This document shows, piece after piece, positions 43,978-52,563 of a stretch of DNA of 64,000 bases (the stretch's first letter is position 1; every line of letters starts with the position of its first letter). This DNA comes from Paraburkholderia metrosideri (GTDB lineage: Bacteria > Pseudomonadota > Gammaproteobacteria > Burkholderiales > Burkholderiaceae). The position numbers were made by a program, and so were the translations under genes. Where the stretch lies: assembly GCF_904848625.1 (NCBI RefSeq), contig NZ_CAJHCP010000010.1, positions 1 through 64,000 of the forward strand. Reading direction: 5' to 3'. The notes under the pieces are model-generated. The model was not told the DNA's origin. It did no database searches and saw only the letters and a list, made by a program, of their open reading frames with translations.

Positions 43978-43996
43978 TCAAACCGCGTCCAAGTAA

Positions 43997-44012
43997 GTCA
44001 AATGTATTTGAC
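43997..44012. promoter_or_regulatory. Palindrome GTCAAATGTATTTGAC, upstream of HTH-Crp gene
   Basis: 7-bp perfect arms around GT; identical to the 42695 site in 15 of 16 positions. It covers the region 20-35 bases before the ATG at 43977 on the minus strand and also faces the rightward gene at 44046. Likely an autoregulatory operator. Confidence 0.72.
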
Positions 44013-44045
44013 GCGCTCGAAGTGCCATGAAATACTTGATCCGCC

Positions 44046-44540
44046 GTGAGCGCGGGAACTGTTTCTGAAAAACGATTTCGTTATAGCACAGGTCGTGCCG
44101 ATCTCAACACGCTGAGGCTAGTCCCGGTAGCTACGGTCGAACATCGAATTTATGCAGATTCTAAAAACCCTCTTTTGACCGATTCCATCTCATACGTCGC
44201 GCTGCCTCACACACTGTCGGCCAAGCAAGCGGTGACCATCTCCTCGGGGCCCATAGACGACGGTCAGTTTGCGGCCCATGAGCTGGAATTCGTGCGCCAT
44301 CTTTTTGGATACGCCGAGTTCTTGCGCAATTGCTCGCGCGACACGCCTGTTTCCGATGCGTTCCTGCCGGTGTTAGTGATGCTGCTTGAAATCATCGATC
44401 TCAATGCGCCGCTCGAGGCGCGTCGTTGCGTCAGCCAGTTAAAGCAGATACTGGAAGTTACGTTTCCCGACGTGGGTCCAGGCACATGGCCTGAGACTTC
44501 CGGCGACAGCGGTAACGCAGAAGACAGACGCTCGCTATAG
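44046..44540 (+). CDS. Hypothetical protein
   Basis: Up to 164 residues if GTG 44046 is used; no internal ATG is available and no good ribosome-binding site is seen, so the N-terminus is doubtful. From about residue 45 the sequence looks like a genuine helical protein (SYVALPHTL...AAHELEFVRHLFGYAEFLRNC...FLPVLVMLLEIIDLNAPLEARRCVSQLKQIL). No family recognised. It is divergent from the HTH-Crp gene across the palindromic operator. Confidence 0.45.
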   Translation: MSAGTVSEKRFRYSTGRADLNTLRLVPVATVEHRIYADSKNPLLTDSISYVALPHTLSAKQAVTISSGPIDDGQFAAHELEFVRHLFGYAEFLRNCSRDTPVSDAFLPVLVMLLEIIDLNAPLEARRCVSQLKQILEVTFPDVGPGTWPETSGDSGNAEDRRSL

Positions 44541-44868
44541 GAACCAGTCTAACCCCGACTGCGGCTACGGCCCATCGGTACATCTCGCGGACACGCGGAT
44601 AACCTGCGTCATATCGTCGAAAGCATTTGGCGCCAGGGCAGGTATGGCACGGTCGAGTCACAGAGAGTAAATGAGCGCTGACATACTCCAGCTGCTTTTC
44701 ACATCTGGCTTTGTTTACCGTAGTTACCTACTGTGGCCTACTGCATATCGTGCAGGGATTTTTCCTGCGTAATCGCCGCTCATGAGCAGACCTCGCCAAG
44801 CGGTTTGCAATCCTTGACCCGTCCATTCGGACCCTTCACAGTCGAACTCTTCCGCGCAGACAAGCCAG
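44541..44868. other. Intergenic, no supported gene
   Basis: 328 bases between a rightward hypothetical gene and the convergent cupin gene. No convincing open frame and no strong hairpin recognised. Confidence 0.45.
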
Positions 44869-45336
44869 TTACGCCGTTAATGGGGGCCCCAGAAACTCGA
44901 CACCCCATCTCATACCAAAGTCCTGCAATTCCTTGGGATCAGGCTCGCCGTTCGCCATCACACCGCGAAGCTCGGAGAAGAAAGCACGCGCGTCGAGTCC
45001 CGGCGTGATCAGAACCAGCATTCGCGATGTCTGTTGGTCGATGTTGGTGAACCGGTGCGTACTGCCCGCATGACCCACTACGGTTTCCCCCGCGCTCGCG
45101 ATAATGCGCTCCCCGTCCACTTCGAACAGGTACTGACCGCGCAACACATGGAAGACTTCAGTTTCCCGTTCGTGCCGGTGTAATGGCGGCCCGTATCCGG
45201 GCTCGTCTGAGGTTTCGATGAGTGTCGCTTTGGCGCCCGTTGCCGTAGGTGCAATGCGCACTTGGACGTTGACGCCGATTGCGGGAATCGCAATGGTATT
45301 TGCCGATGCGTTTGACGGGTTGAGATTTGAATGCAT
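44869..45336 (-). CDS. Cupin-domain protein (copy 1)
   Basis: 155 residues, single cupin barrel (about 40-125). Motif 1 PPLHRHERETEVFHVLRGQYLFEVDGE supplies two His and a Glu; motif 2 AGSTHRFTN supplies the last His, so a metal site is complete. The C-terminal GMRWGVEFLGPPL is nearly repeated in the second cupin at 46520 (TQWGVDFLGPPL). Possibly a small dioxygenase or a sensor-like protein. It lies downstream of the esterase (92-base gap) in a leftward three-gene unit. Confidence 0.9.
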   Translation of the reverse strand: MHSNLNPSNASANTIAIPAIGVNVQVRIAPTATGAKATLIETSDEPGYGPPLHRHERETEVFHVLRGQYLFEVDGERIIASAGETVVGHAGSTHRFTNIDQQTSRMLVLITPGLDARAFFSELRGVMANGEPDPKELQDFGMRWGVEFLGPPLTA

Positions 45337-45428
45337 AACGTTTCATCTTAAGTTTGTTTCTCACGGGCACTAGCGCGCGTGCGCGGCGGTTATCCGGTGA
45401 GTTCTGTGCTTAGCGTCGGACCGCTGAA

Positions 45429-46451
45429 TCAGTTCGGAGCGGCCAGTTTCTTTTCCCGGATCCAGTCGAGCACTATTCCGGCAATCGAGTCGCTGTTAGT
45501 GTCGGCCATCAGTGCGTGGCTATTTCCCGCGATTCCACGTGAAGGCAGATCGATCCATTGCGCGTCCACGCCAGCGGCGATCAGCGCTTCATACCATCGC
45601 CGCACCTTGGGGACTGAATTGACCCAGAAGGGGTGTTGATCCAGGTAATCGCCCCAAATGAAAACGTGCGGTATGCCGCGCAAGACCGTCGGGTCGCAAT
45701 GATCCGGATCAGGCGCGCCGGATGGCTCCAGCGAGATCACGGCCTTGATGCGATCGGGAGCGTGCAGCGCGGCGTTGAGCCCAAAATTCCCTCCCTGACT
45801 GTGGGTCAGCACAATGCTGCTGTCGAGGCGGCCGATGAGTGCATCGTAGGCATGCTGGGTAAGCGTATCGTTGCCGCCCCAGCGGGGCACAAACTGGCTC
45901 ATGAACGTTTCCATTTGCGCCACGGGAAAGCGGAGTCCATCGTGAGAATGACGTTGGGCCGGATCGGCATGCCAGGAGTCGGCCGGCCCGAAACGGAACG
46001 TCTCCTCCCAGGCTTCGCGTGCGGTGCGGAAATACGGCGCATCCGGATAGACGTCGGGATAAGGGGCCCACGATGCACGGCCTCGCTCAACGGCGTCGGA
46101 CACGAATACATCGAAGCCCGCGCGAAGGAAGAACATCTGCCATCCCGCGCGCCCGTCAGGTGTCGTTTCCCAATTGACGCCGCTCATGCCGCCGCCATGC
46201 CAGAGCAGAAGGGGATGCCGGCTACGAGGCGCTGCGAGCTTGACGTACTGCACGTACATTTGCCCAACGATCATCTCACCGTTGGGATCGATGGGATGAA
46301 CTGCGCCGTGTGCCGTGCTGACACGCAGTCGCGGAGCCATCCCGGTTAGCGAAACCATCTGACCGCCGACATGAAAACTGCCTATGTCACGCACCTGCAA
46401 AGGCGCGGCGATATCTGACGTCGCGTCAGAACTATTTCCGATTGTGCTCAT
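45429..46451 (-). CDS. Alpha/beta hydrolase (esterase-like)
   Basis: 340 residues. LLLWHGGGMSGVNWET is the oxyanion region, LTHSQGGNFGLN the nucleophile elbow (Ser), VFIWGDYLDQHPFW the acid region, and GIAGNSHALMADTNSD the His. An insertion between the third strand and the elbow (about 115-190) likely forms a cap. No signal peptide. It belongs to a recurrent esterase group of unknown substrate. Here it is sandwiched between two paralogous cupin genes. Confidence 0.9.
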   Translation of the reverse strand: MSTIGNSSDATSDIAAPLQVRDIGSFHVGGQMVSLTGMAPRLRVSTAHGAVHPIDPNGEMIVGQMYVQYVKLAAPRSRHPLLLWHGGGMSGVNWETTPDGRAGWQMFFLRAGFDVFVSDAVERGRASWAPYPDVYPDAPYFRTAREAWEETFRFGPADSWHADPAQRHSHDGLRFPVAQMETFMSQFVPRWGGNDTLTQHAYDALIGRLDSSIVLTHSQGGNFGLNAALHAPDRIKAVISLEPSGAPDPDHCDPTVLRGIPHVFIWGDYLDQHPFWVNSVPKVRRWYEALIAAGVDAQWIDLPSRGIAGNSHALMADTNSDSIAGIVLDWIREKKLAAPN

Positions 46452-46519
46452 GAGATTGCCTCGCGGCTCCTTTCGACACGCTGCTTACTACTGGATCAGA
46501 AGATCCATTCCCGAACTGC

Positions 46520-47041
46520 CTATCGGGCGCCCGGCGAAACACACCGGTCCGCCTCGCTCGCTGCTGTCATTGTTGAGGAAGCCTGCAGGGGCGGCCCCAG
46601 AAAATCGACACCCCATTGCGTGCTGAATGCGAGCTTCGCGTCGTTTTCCAGCCTTCCGTTTTTCATTGCAAGTCCCAGTTGGGTAAAGAACGCGAAAGCG
46701 TCGAAACCCGGGACAATCATGACCAATTGCTTTGACGGACAGCTGTCAATATTGACGAAGCGATGCGGAACTCCGCCATTCGCTACGACGGTGTCGCCCA
46801 TCTTCGCCTCAAAGCGTTCGCCATCGACCTCAAAGAGATAGCGCCCCTGCAATACGTAGAAAACCTCTGTTTCGCTGTGCCGATGGAGCGGCGGACCATA
46901 GCCCGGCGCATTGATCGTTTCGATCAGTTCAAGACCCTTTCCCACGAAGCTTGGGGGCGTGCAAACGCGCAATTCCAGACCAATCTCCGGAATGGCAACG
47001 CATCGATCATTCATGTGGGTCGACAGAGAGTTGTCAGTCAT
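46520..47041 (-). CDS. Cupin-domain protein (copy 2)
   Basis: 173 residues from ATG 47041, with CGAGGTCC upstream. The cupin metal motif PPLHRHSETEVFYVLQGRYLFEVDGER and GVPHRFVN match copy 1 closely, with the same GYGPPLHRH and WGVDFLGPPLQ boundaries. The C-terminus carries an extra Ser/Ala-rich tail. First gene of the leftward cupin-esterase-cupin unit. Likely paralogue by duplication; the two may form a heterodimer or act on related substrates. Confidence 0.9.
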   Translation of the reverse strand: MTDNSLSTHMNDRCVAIPEIGLELRVCTPPSFVGKGLELIETINAPGYGPPLHRHSETEVFYVLQGRYLFEVDGERFEAKMGDTVVANGGVPHRFVNIDSCPSKQLVMIVPGFDAFAFFTQLGLAMKNGRLENDAKLAFSTQWGVDFLGPPLQASSTMTAASEADRCVSPGAR

Positions 47042-47129
47042 GTTGGACCTCGATATTGCTGGTGGCATTGCGAATCATGCACCGGAGGAATTAGCTGCGA
47101 ATTAACAACAGAAGTACGGGCTGAGCAGC

Positions 47130-47504
47130 ATGGATCCGACTGTCCGAAATAACTCGAAAACTTCAGCAGCCGATATAAAAATCAATGCAATAGAGCAAGC
47201 CAGATTGCTCTCCGCAGCCGATGGCGGCGTGGACAGTATCGATGCGATGATTCAGAAGTTGAGAGGCGAGTGTCCAGCCGCGTTCCGTGCCAACGCGTGT
47301 ATGCTTACTCGAGTTTTATTCCGCAGGCGAGCGGAGGAGTGGGCGAGACACCGTACCGGAGTTTCGCTTGCGGCTTGGTGTAGCGCTGAAAGCTTTTTTC
47401 CAGAAGCGGAGCGAGCATCGACGCTTATTACGATGGTCAACGAACATGCAATGCCCGCATTCGGCATCGCGGCAACAAGTCGTATTTGCCGCGTCACCAA
47501 TTGA
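47130..47504 (+). CDS. Hypothetical protein (doubtful)
   Basis: 124 residues; the N-terminal 75 (IKINAIEQARLLSAADGGVDSIDAMIQKLRGECPAAFRANACMLTRVL) look like a small helical protein. The rest is less convincing and another frame overlaps it. No strong ribosome-binding site. It may be a shortened or frameshifted gene. Family unknown. Confidence 0.4.
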   Translation: MDPTVRNNSKTSAADIKINAIEQARLLSAADGGVDSIDAMIQKLRGECPAAFRANACMLTRVLFRRRAEEWARHRTGVSLAAWCSAESFFPEAERASTLITMVNEHAMPAFGIAATSRICRVTN

Positions 47505-47582
47505 CGTCGAATTACTTTGTTATCCCCGTGCGTGAAACGAGTCATCTCGTTTCGCGACGGATCGCCGGCGCTTCATTGCAGA

Positions 47583-48302
47583 TCAGTGGGCTAATAAGCC
47601 CTTGCGACTCGACAACGTGCCGCCCGGCGTACTGGAGGAAGATTCGCCCGGCATCACTGTCCAACCCACGCCCCGGACATTGCGAATCAACGATTGTCCA
47701 TACTTTTTTCGCATTGCATGGATCAACACGTCGATCGTGTTGCTCTCCACTTCTCTGCCCCAACCATACAAGCGTTCTTCGAGTTGGCCGCGGGACAGGA
47801 TTGTGCCGCGACGTTCCAGAAAAGCATGCATCATCGCGAATTCCCGCGCGGAGAGCGACGACTCCACGCCGTTATAGAAAAACGTGCGCTTATCCAGGTC
47901 GAGACTGATTGATTCGTCGCCGATGCGCGAGGTCGGATAGCCCGCGGTCCGCCTAAGCACAGCGCGTATACGAGCCAGCAGTTCGCTGACATTGAACGGT
48001 TTGAGTACGAAATCGTCGGCACCGGTGTCGAGACCGCGTGCACGCGTTTCGGGATCGTCGTGGGCGGAGAGAAGCAATACCGGGACGCTGTTTCCGGCAG
48101 CCCGCGATGCTTTGAGCAGATCAATACCGCACAGACCCGGAAGGCCCATATTGAGTAAAGCGACCGCGTAATACGCATTGCCAATCGCGTCCCGGCCAGA
48201 CTTGCCGTCACGTACCCAGTCAACGACGTAATCCGCACCCTTCAACGCGCAGAACAGGCTTTGACCAACGTGTACATCATCTTCCACCAGTAGTACTCGC
48301 AT
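47583..48302 (-). CDS. OmpR-family response regulator with Asn at the phospho-acceptor site
   Basis: 239 residues from ATG 48302, for which GAGGGA has better spacing than for the ATG at 48305. Receiver (1-115): acidic pair VEDDV, conserved Lys in LKPFN (101), but the acceptor position reads LLNMGLPG, with Asn51 (codon AAT) instead of Asp. The winged-helix domain (about 130-222; LSAREFAMMHAFLERRG...SNTIDVLIHAMRKKYG...IRNVRGVGWTV) is intact and QseB/PmrA-like. No histidine kinase follows. It probably acts without classical phosphorylation. Confidence 0.92.
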   Translation of the reverse strand: MRVLLVEDDVHVGQSLFCALKGADYVVDWVRDGKSGRDAIGNAYYAVALLNMGLPGLCGIDLLKASRAAGNSVPVLLLSAHDDPETRARGLDTGADDFVLKPFNVSELLARIRAVLRRTAGYPTSRIGDESISLDLDKRTFFYNGVESSLSAREFAMMHAFLERRGTILSRGQLEERLYGWGREVESNTIDVLIHAMRKKYGQSLIRNVRGVGWTVMPGESSSSTPGGTLSSRKGLLAH

Positions 48303-48976
48303 CATTCCCTCGTGAAGTGCCGCAGGCGTTCCATGACGATGGACGGGACGCCAGTGATGTAAATGGACTCTCCGCTCGCTGACAAACACGGATTGGAAGG
48401 GCCATAAGACGGCTGGAATTATTACGCGTACCTTACTGATGTCGTAGTGATGCGCTTTTTGTTCTGGGTTTCGCGTTAAAAAATACAAAAATGGCCGTCG
48501 CTTTGTTCGTAGAACAAGTAGCGCGTTACTACGAAGTGAGTGAATTCTAAGCCCGAAAATCCCCAAAACAACTAGGGCAAACCCTTGGCCTCTTCTGGTC
48601 GCCGTTTATGGCATCTCCGATGCTATTTCTGGCTTCCAAAAAACACGCCGTATGCCTTACCTATAAGGAGTTTCAGCCCACATGCCTGGTCTGAAGAGAA
48701 CGCCTTTCGCCACCTCGGCGACGGAAGTCGTCCAGCCCCGACACAATTAAGGAAGCGCTTCCACAGTTGTGATGCACGATGCTCATAGACAGCGTGCCCG
48801 ACGATCAAAAATCGTCTAGAATTCTTCGTAGTTTGAGTAGCGCGTTACATGACAAATTTGACGCGAACGCGAGAATAGTCTGCCCATGGGCGGCGATCAT
48901 CCCGGTTGCGTCGCCAATACGCACTACTCTGTCGACCAGGTCAGCCGCAATGGCGTTAATCAAGAAGAGGAGCGAA
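48303..48976. other. Divergent intergenic region of OmpR-like and GntR genes
   Basis: 674 bases with no convincing gene. It holds GACGAT-caaaa-ATCGTC (48800-48816, a 6-bp inverted repeat) and two exact copies of AGTAGCGCGTTAC (48517-48529 and 48836-48848). It is AT-richer than its flanks near 48415-48500. Candidate control region for both regulators. Confidence 0.5.
48800..48816. promoter_or_regulatory. Inverted repeat GACGAT/ATCGTC upstream of GntR gene
   Basis: 6-bp arms separated by CAAAA, about 160 bases before the GntR start. Possible autoregulatory site of the GntR protein; one of the 13-base direct repeats lies 20 bases further on. Confidence 0.35.
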
Positions 48977-49639
48977 ATGGACCACCTGCAAGATGTCGGC
49001 GCGGGCAATCTGCGTGAGCAGGTCGTCGCCCATGTGCGCGCGGATATCGTATCTGGACGTACGTCACCCGGCGCCATTTATTCAGTACCGGGACTGGCCA
49101 CCGAACTCGGGGTCTCGACCACGCCGGTTCGCGAGGCCTTGCTGGAACTCACTCGCAGCGGCCTGCTGGTCGCGATGCGCAATCGCGGGTTCCGCGTTGA
49201 GCAGCTTTCTCTGGGAGCACTGGAGAGCCTCTTCACCATGCGGGAGTTGCTCGAGCGCTTTGCTATTGAGGCGCTCGCGCGTCTGGGCCTCAAAGACCGC
49301 GCCTCGCTAGTCGCGCTTGCCGATGCAGTGGCAAACGCGGTTGCGTCGAAAAACCTGCCGCAATACCTCGCATCCGACCGGGCTTTTCACCAAGCGCTCG
49401 TAGAACAGGTTGGCAATCCCTTCCTGACCCGAACGGTGATGCAATTGCGCGACGACATGCGGCTCTATGGAATAGATACCGCTGAAGGCCGCATTCGCCA
49501 GCAGGAATCGGTGAAAGAGCACTATCAAATGGTGGAGTTGGCTGACCAGGGGAAAGAGAAAGAGGCGGGCGATCTGATCAGCCAGCACATCCTGTCGTGG
49601 AAGCCTCTTTTCGAGTCCGCACTCGCCCAACGCCCCTGA
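48977..49639 (+). CDS. GntR-family regulator, FCD subfamily
   Basis: 220 residues from ATG 48977, chosen because AGAGGAG directly precedes it; an upstream in-frame start would add 66 unrelated residues. Winged HTH (about 12-75; IYSVPGLATELGVSTTPVREALLELTRSGLL) and the all-helical FCD domain (about 85-215; LFTMRELLERFAIEALARLG, with metal-binding His in DRAFHQALVE and EHYQMVELADQG). Such proteins sense small carboxylic acids. No metabolic gene is adjacent, so its target is elsewhere, possibly the orphan TRAP gene (speculative). Confidence 0.93.
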   Translation: MDHLQDVGAGNLREQVVAHVRADIVSGRTSPGAIYSVPGLATELGVSTTPVREALLELTRSGLLVAMRNRGFRVEQLSLGALESLFTMRELLERFAIEALARLGLKDRASLVALADAVANAVASKNLPQYLASDRAFHQALVEQVGNPFLTRTVMQLRDDMRLYGIDTAEGRIRQQESVKEHYQMVELADQGKEKEAGDLISQHILSWKPLFESALAQRP

Positions 49640-50323
49640 TCGACGTGTGCAAGTTGTGCGGCTACGGCGCTTTACGATCGCAGCGACTGCAAACTAAAAA
49701 GCCTTTGCTCGCGAAGATGATGTCCAGCGGCACGCTCACTCAGGGATGCCGCTCGGTCACCTGCAGACTGGGAGAGCGGGTGTCATCGACAAGCTTGCCT
49801 TAGTGCCTGCGGGGACGCGAAGAATCTGAATCATTGCCACTCGCACACGCGCGCCGCATGTGTATTCCGGCCGAAGTCACTCGGCAATCCCTGCTTCTCT
49901 CCCTGTTCGCACACACCCTTTGACCGCAGCATCTTTTCCAGCGCTTGCTGGTTTAATGCCTGCGCTATCGAGCGCCCACTTCATCCACTCGTGGCGACCG
50001 TCTGGTTTGATGAGACGGCCACCCCGCAAGTGCCTAGCCCGCATAAGCTCTAGCTCTCGCGCAGCTGACAGCGAATCGACGGGTAATGCTTGAACGCTTC
50101 ATCGCGAACGGCCGGATAAAACGCATGGCATTACCCTGCGCTTCGAAAGACGCTTCGTCCGGCAACGCTCCTTAACCACCCTGCCGACAGGCACTCGTTA
50201 ACGCTGAACTAATTCTCCAGTTCTACCATGCACGTCGCTATCTGCTTACACACAACGCCAGTTTTCACCACTCTGGCCGCCAATCTTGCGACGAACCCGA
50301 CTTGCTCACTTCAGGGATTATTT
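49640..50323. other. Intergenic, no supported gene
   Basis: 684 bases. Open frames here are Ser/Arg/Pro-rich and unconvincing. There is no tRNA-like or insertion-sequence-like structure. The right end must hold the promoter of the HdeA-like gene. Confidence 0.45.
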
Positions 50324-50650
50324 ATGAAATTCACCAAAATTCTCATGGTATTGATTTGCATTGCCGCTGCTCAAGCGGCTAGTGCGCAAGAGAAAAAACT
50401 CAGCCCCGCGAAAATGACGTGTGCGGATTATGTTGCAGTCGACGAAGCATACCGACCGGCCCTGATTTACTGGGTTGCCGGCGTCGACAAGCTCGGCGTG
50501 AAGGAAACGGACACCCTGGTAGTCGATACGGTCCAGCCTGTCGGAGAGACCGTCACGCAAGCATGCACCCAGGACCCGCACGCGTCTTTCGTGTCGAAAG
50601 TCCGATCCATGATCAAAGCGAAGAAACTCTCGCTGTTCGAGCATTCTTAA
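50324..50650 (+). CDS. HdeA/HdeB-like periplasmic acid-stress chaperone
   Basis: 108 residues from ATG 50324. The signal peptide FTKILMVLICIAAAQAASAQ is clear. The mature part has KMTCADYVAVDEAYRPALIYWVAGV and a second Cys in VTQACTQDPHASF, the two-cysteine layout of HdeA family proteins. HdeA keeps periplasmic proteins soluble at low pH. Upstream in-frame starts would bury the signal peptide. A small lipoprotein gene follows on the same strand (about 125 bases). Confidence 0.82.
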   Translation: MKFTKILMVLICIAAAQAASAQEKKLSPAKMTCADYVAVDEAYRPALIYWVAGVDKLGVKETDTLVVDTVQPVGETVTQACTQDPHASFVSKVRSMIKAKKLSLFEHS

Positions 50651-50774
50651 TCGCTTTCCCGCCGGTCACGATCGACGAGACGTGGTTCTGTGAATCTCGT
50701 CTAATTGCAATGGGCATTCCGCGCGTGATGCAAAGTGCCCGATATTTTCTACCCGCCAAAAAAAGGAAATGGTC

Positions 50775-51173
50775 ATGAAGCTTCGATGGTCCACTTTGCT
50801 GCTCGCGATGAGCACGTGCATTGCAATCTCCGGATGCGCCACACCTGTCGAACGAGCCAACGAAAAAAATGACCTGCTGGCGGCAGCGGGCTTTCATATC
50901 GTCCCTGTAACAACTGATCAACAACGCGCACAGTTGGAAACCCTGCCACCTAATCGCGTCGTCCAGAAGGTGAAGGACGGAAAGCTTGCTTTTCTATATG
51001 CGGATCCCTATGCATGCGGTTGCCTGTACATTGGTGACGAAAATGCGTGGGACAACTACAAGCGGGAACAACTCCAGCAAAACCTGGTGACTCAGGAACG
51101 CATGAATGCGGAGATGAACGAAAACGCGGCCTGGAACTGGAACATGTGGGGACCCGGATGGTGGGCGTACTGA
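50775..51173 (+). CDS. Small outer-membrane-type lipoprotein
   Basis: 132 residues from ATG 50775; AAGGAA is spaced correctly for this ATG and not for the one at 50769. Lipoprotein signal: LLLAMSTCIAISGCATP with the acylated Cys after ISG. The mature protein contains a CGC motif in DPYACGCLYIGDENAW and a Trp/Asn-rich C-terminus (WNWNMWGPGWWAY). I recall similar uncharacterised Burkholderia lipoproteins. Probably periplasm-facing. Likely in an envelope-stress neighbourhood with the HdeA-like gene. Confidence 0.82.
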   Translation: MKLRWSTLLLAMSTCIAISGCATPVERANEKNDLLAAAGFHIVPVTTDQQRAQLETLPPNRVVQKVKDGKLAFLYADPYACGCLYIGDENAWDNYKREQLQQNLVTQERMNAEMNENAAWNWNMWGPGWWAY

Positions 51174-51204
51174 CTAGCGAATCTCTGACCGGCATTGCCG
51201 CCTC

Positions 51205-51432
51205 ATGACTTCAAACACGTCTGGAACCATGTCCGCGCCGATCGATGAACGCCTGAACACGTTGGGCGAAATCGCCCACGAATGTTTCGGCGTCGAACAA
51301 TTTCCTTGTTCCGATCAAGCAGAAATACGCTATGTGGTCAGCGTGGAAAGCATCGCGCGCGCAATAGAAAGCGCGTACGACATAGGACTAATTGCCGGTT
51401 ACCGGTTGAGTCGAGCTACTCAAGCACGATGA
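51205..51432 (+). CDS. Small hypothetical protein
   Basis: 75 residues (ATG 51205, or 51229). Helical, with LNTLGEIAHECFGVEQFPCSDQAEIRYVVSVESIARAIESAYDIGLIAGY. The opening hydrophobic-helix plus short strand-helix resembles small DUF6900-type plasmid/phage proteins, a weak resemblance only. No signal peptide. It is 31 bases after the lipoprotein gene and could be co-transcribed. Confidence 0.5.
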   Translation: MTSNTSGTMSAPIDERLNTLGEIAHECFGVEQFPCSDQAEIRYVVSVESIARAIESAYDIGLIAGYRLSRATQAR

Positions 51433-51734
51433 TCAAACGCCAGCAAGCTGGATTGCGCGTCGAAACGCGTGAGTTCCCATCTCATTTGCTTCGGCGAACA
51501 TACGTCACGCGAATTAGCGGAAACATTTTATCGAGTATCGCGCTGATACCCGGACAAAGAAAGGGCTGCATCCCGGTCGATGAATCTGATTGGATTGACT
51601 GAATCAGGTCGGATGGACACCAACCGAAGCCTTCATAATTCTCCGCTCATTCCATGCCGGTATGCTGAATACCACTGAGCGGCTCGAACGTTAGTCGTTC
51701 ATCCGTCAATCACCAGTTCTGAAAGGAGCTCATC
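51433..51734. other. Intergenic, no supported gene
   Basis: 302 bases; no convincing open frame. Promoter and the strong GAAAGGAG ribosome-binding site of the membrane protein lie at the right end. Confidence 0.45.
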
Positions 51735-52247
51735 ATGTCCCCGGAAGCAATCATTCACGGCACGCCGATCTGGGTCTGGGTGCTACTCGTCGTTCTACTA
51801 TCGCGCGGGATCAAGGCACTGAGAAGTGGAACGGCACCACTCTCGAAGCTCGCCATCGTTCCCATCGTTTTTGCCGCGTGGGGTATTGCACATCTGATTT
51901 CGGATCCGCTGGTCGGATGGTCCGCGGCGATCACGTGGATGGCAGGCGCACTCGTTGGCATCATGGGCGGCGTTTTCATCGCAAGCCGGTCCCGATTCAT
52001 TGTCGATCCGATTGCGAAGACCGTCATGCTGCCGGGATCAGTGGTGCCACTATTGCTGATTACGGCCACCTTCGTCACCAAATTCTGGCTGGGTGTTGAG
52101 ATCGCGACCGTCACCGACGCATCTTCACTCGGGATGATGGTCCTGATCGATGCTTTAGTGTCCGGGGCCGTCGCCGGTGTATTCGGCGGACGCTTCTTCA
52201 CCTACTGGCGGGCGCTGAACGCGCGCCGCGCTTTTCAACTTCAGTGA
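51735..52247 (+). CDS. DUF6622-like integral membrane protein
   Basis: 170 residues, five hydrophobic segments. The opening PEAIIHGTPIWVWVLLVVLLSRGIKALRSG and AWGIAHLISDPLVGWSAAITWMAG are typical of the Burkholderia DUF6622 family. Function unknown. GAAAGGAG precedes the ATG by the usual spacing. Single gene, followed by tRNA-Gln on the other strand. Confidence 0.85.
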   Translation: MSPEAIIHGTPIWVWVLLVVLLSRGIKALRSGTAPLSKLAIVPIVFAAWGIAHLISDPLVGWSAAITWMAGALVGIMGGVFIASRSRFIVDPIAKTVMLPGSVVPLLLITATFVTKFWLGVEIATVTDASSLGMMVLIDALVSGAVAGVFGGRFFTYWRALNARRAFQLQ

Positions 52248-52318
52248 CGTGCGGGTTGGTGCGGCCGATACGGTCTACGACCGTTGCCCGGATCGATCCA
52301 GGACTTGAAGGAAAGTGA

Positions 52319-52396
52319 TGGCAGGGGAAGAAGGATTCGAACCTTCGAATGCCGGAATCAAAATCCGGTGCCTTAGGCCAACTTGGCGACTCCCCT
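52319..52396 (-). tRNA. tRNA-Gln (UUG anticodon)
   Basis: On the minus strand the sequence folds as a complete cloverleaf: acceptor AGGGGAG/TTCCCCT, D-arm, anticodon stem CCGGA/TCCGG with loop TTTTGAT (anticodon TTG, reading CAA), and T-arm GAAGG-TTCGAAT-CCTTC. The discriminator is G and CCA is encoded. It closely resembles bacterial tRNA-Gln. Confidence 0.97.
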
Positions 52397-52563
52397 ACAC
52401 AGGGGCGATATCCTACCAGAAGATTTTAAAAGAGCAAGAGTTGCGAAGACATCGGGCAAATTAAACGTATCACTCGCCCGAGTCCCGGAGAGAGAAGGAT
52501 TGAGTTGCGGGGCGGCAGTTTCGCTTCGCGCTGCCGCGTACGGCGTCCAGAACACGGCCTTTA

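Noticed and set aside
52319..52396. tRNA-Gln as an integration site for a genomic island
   Set aside because: No integrase, no duplicated 3' tRNA end and no shift in base composition was recognised on either side.
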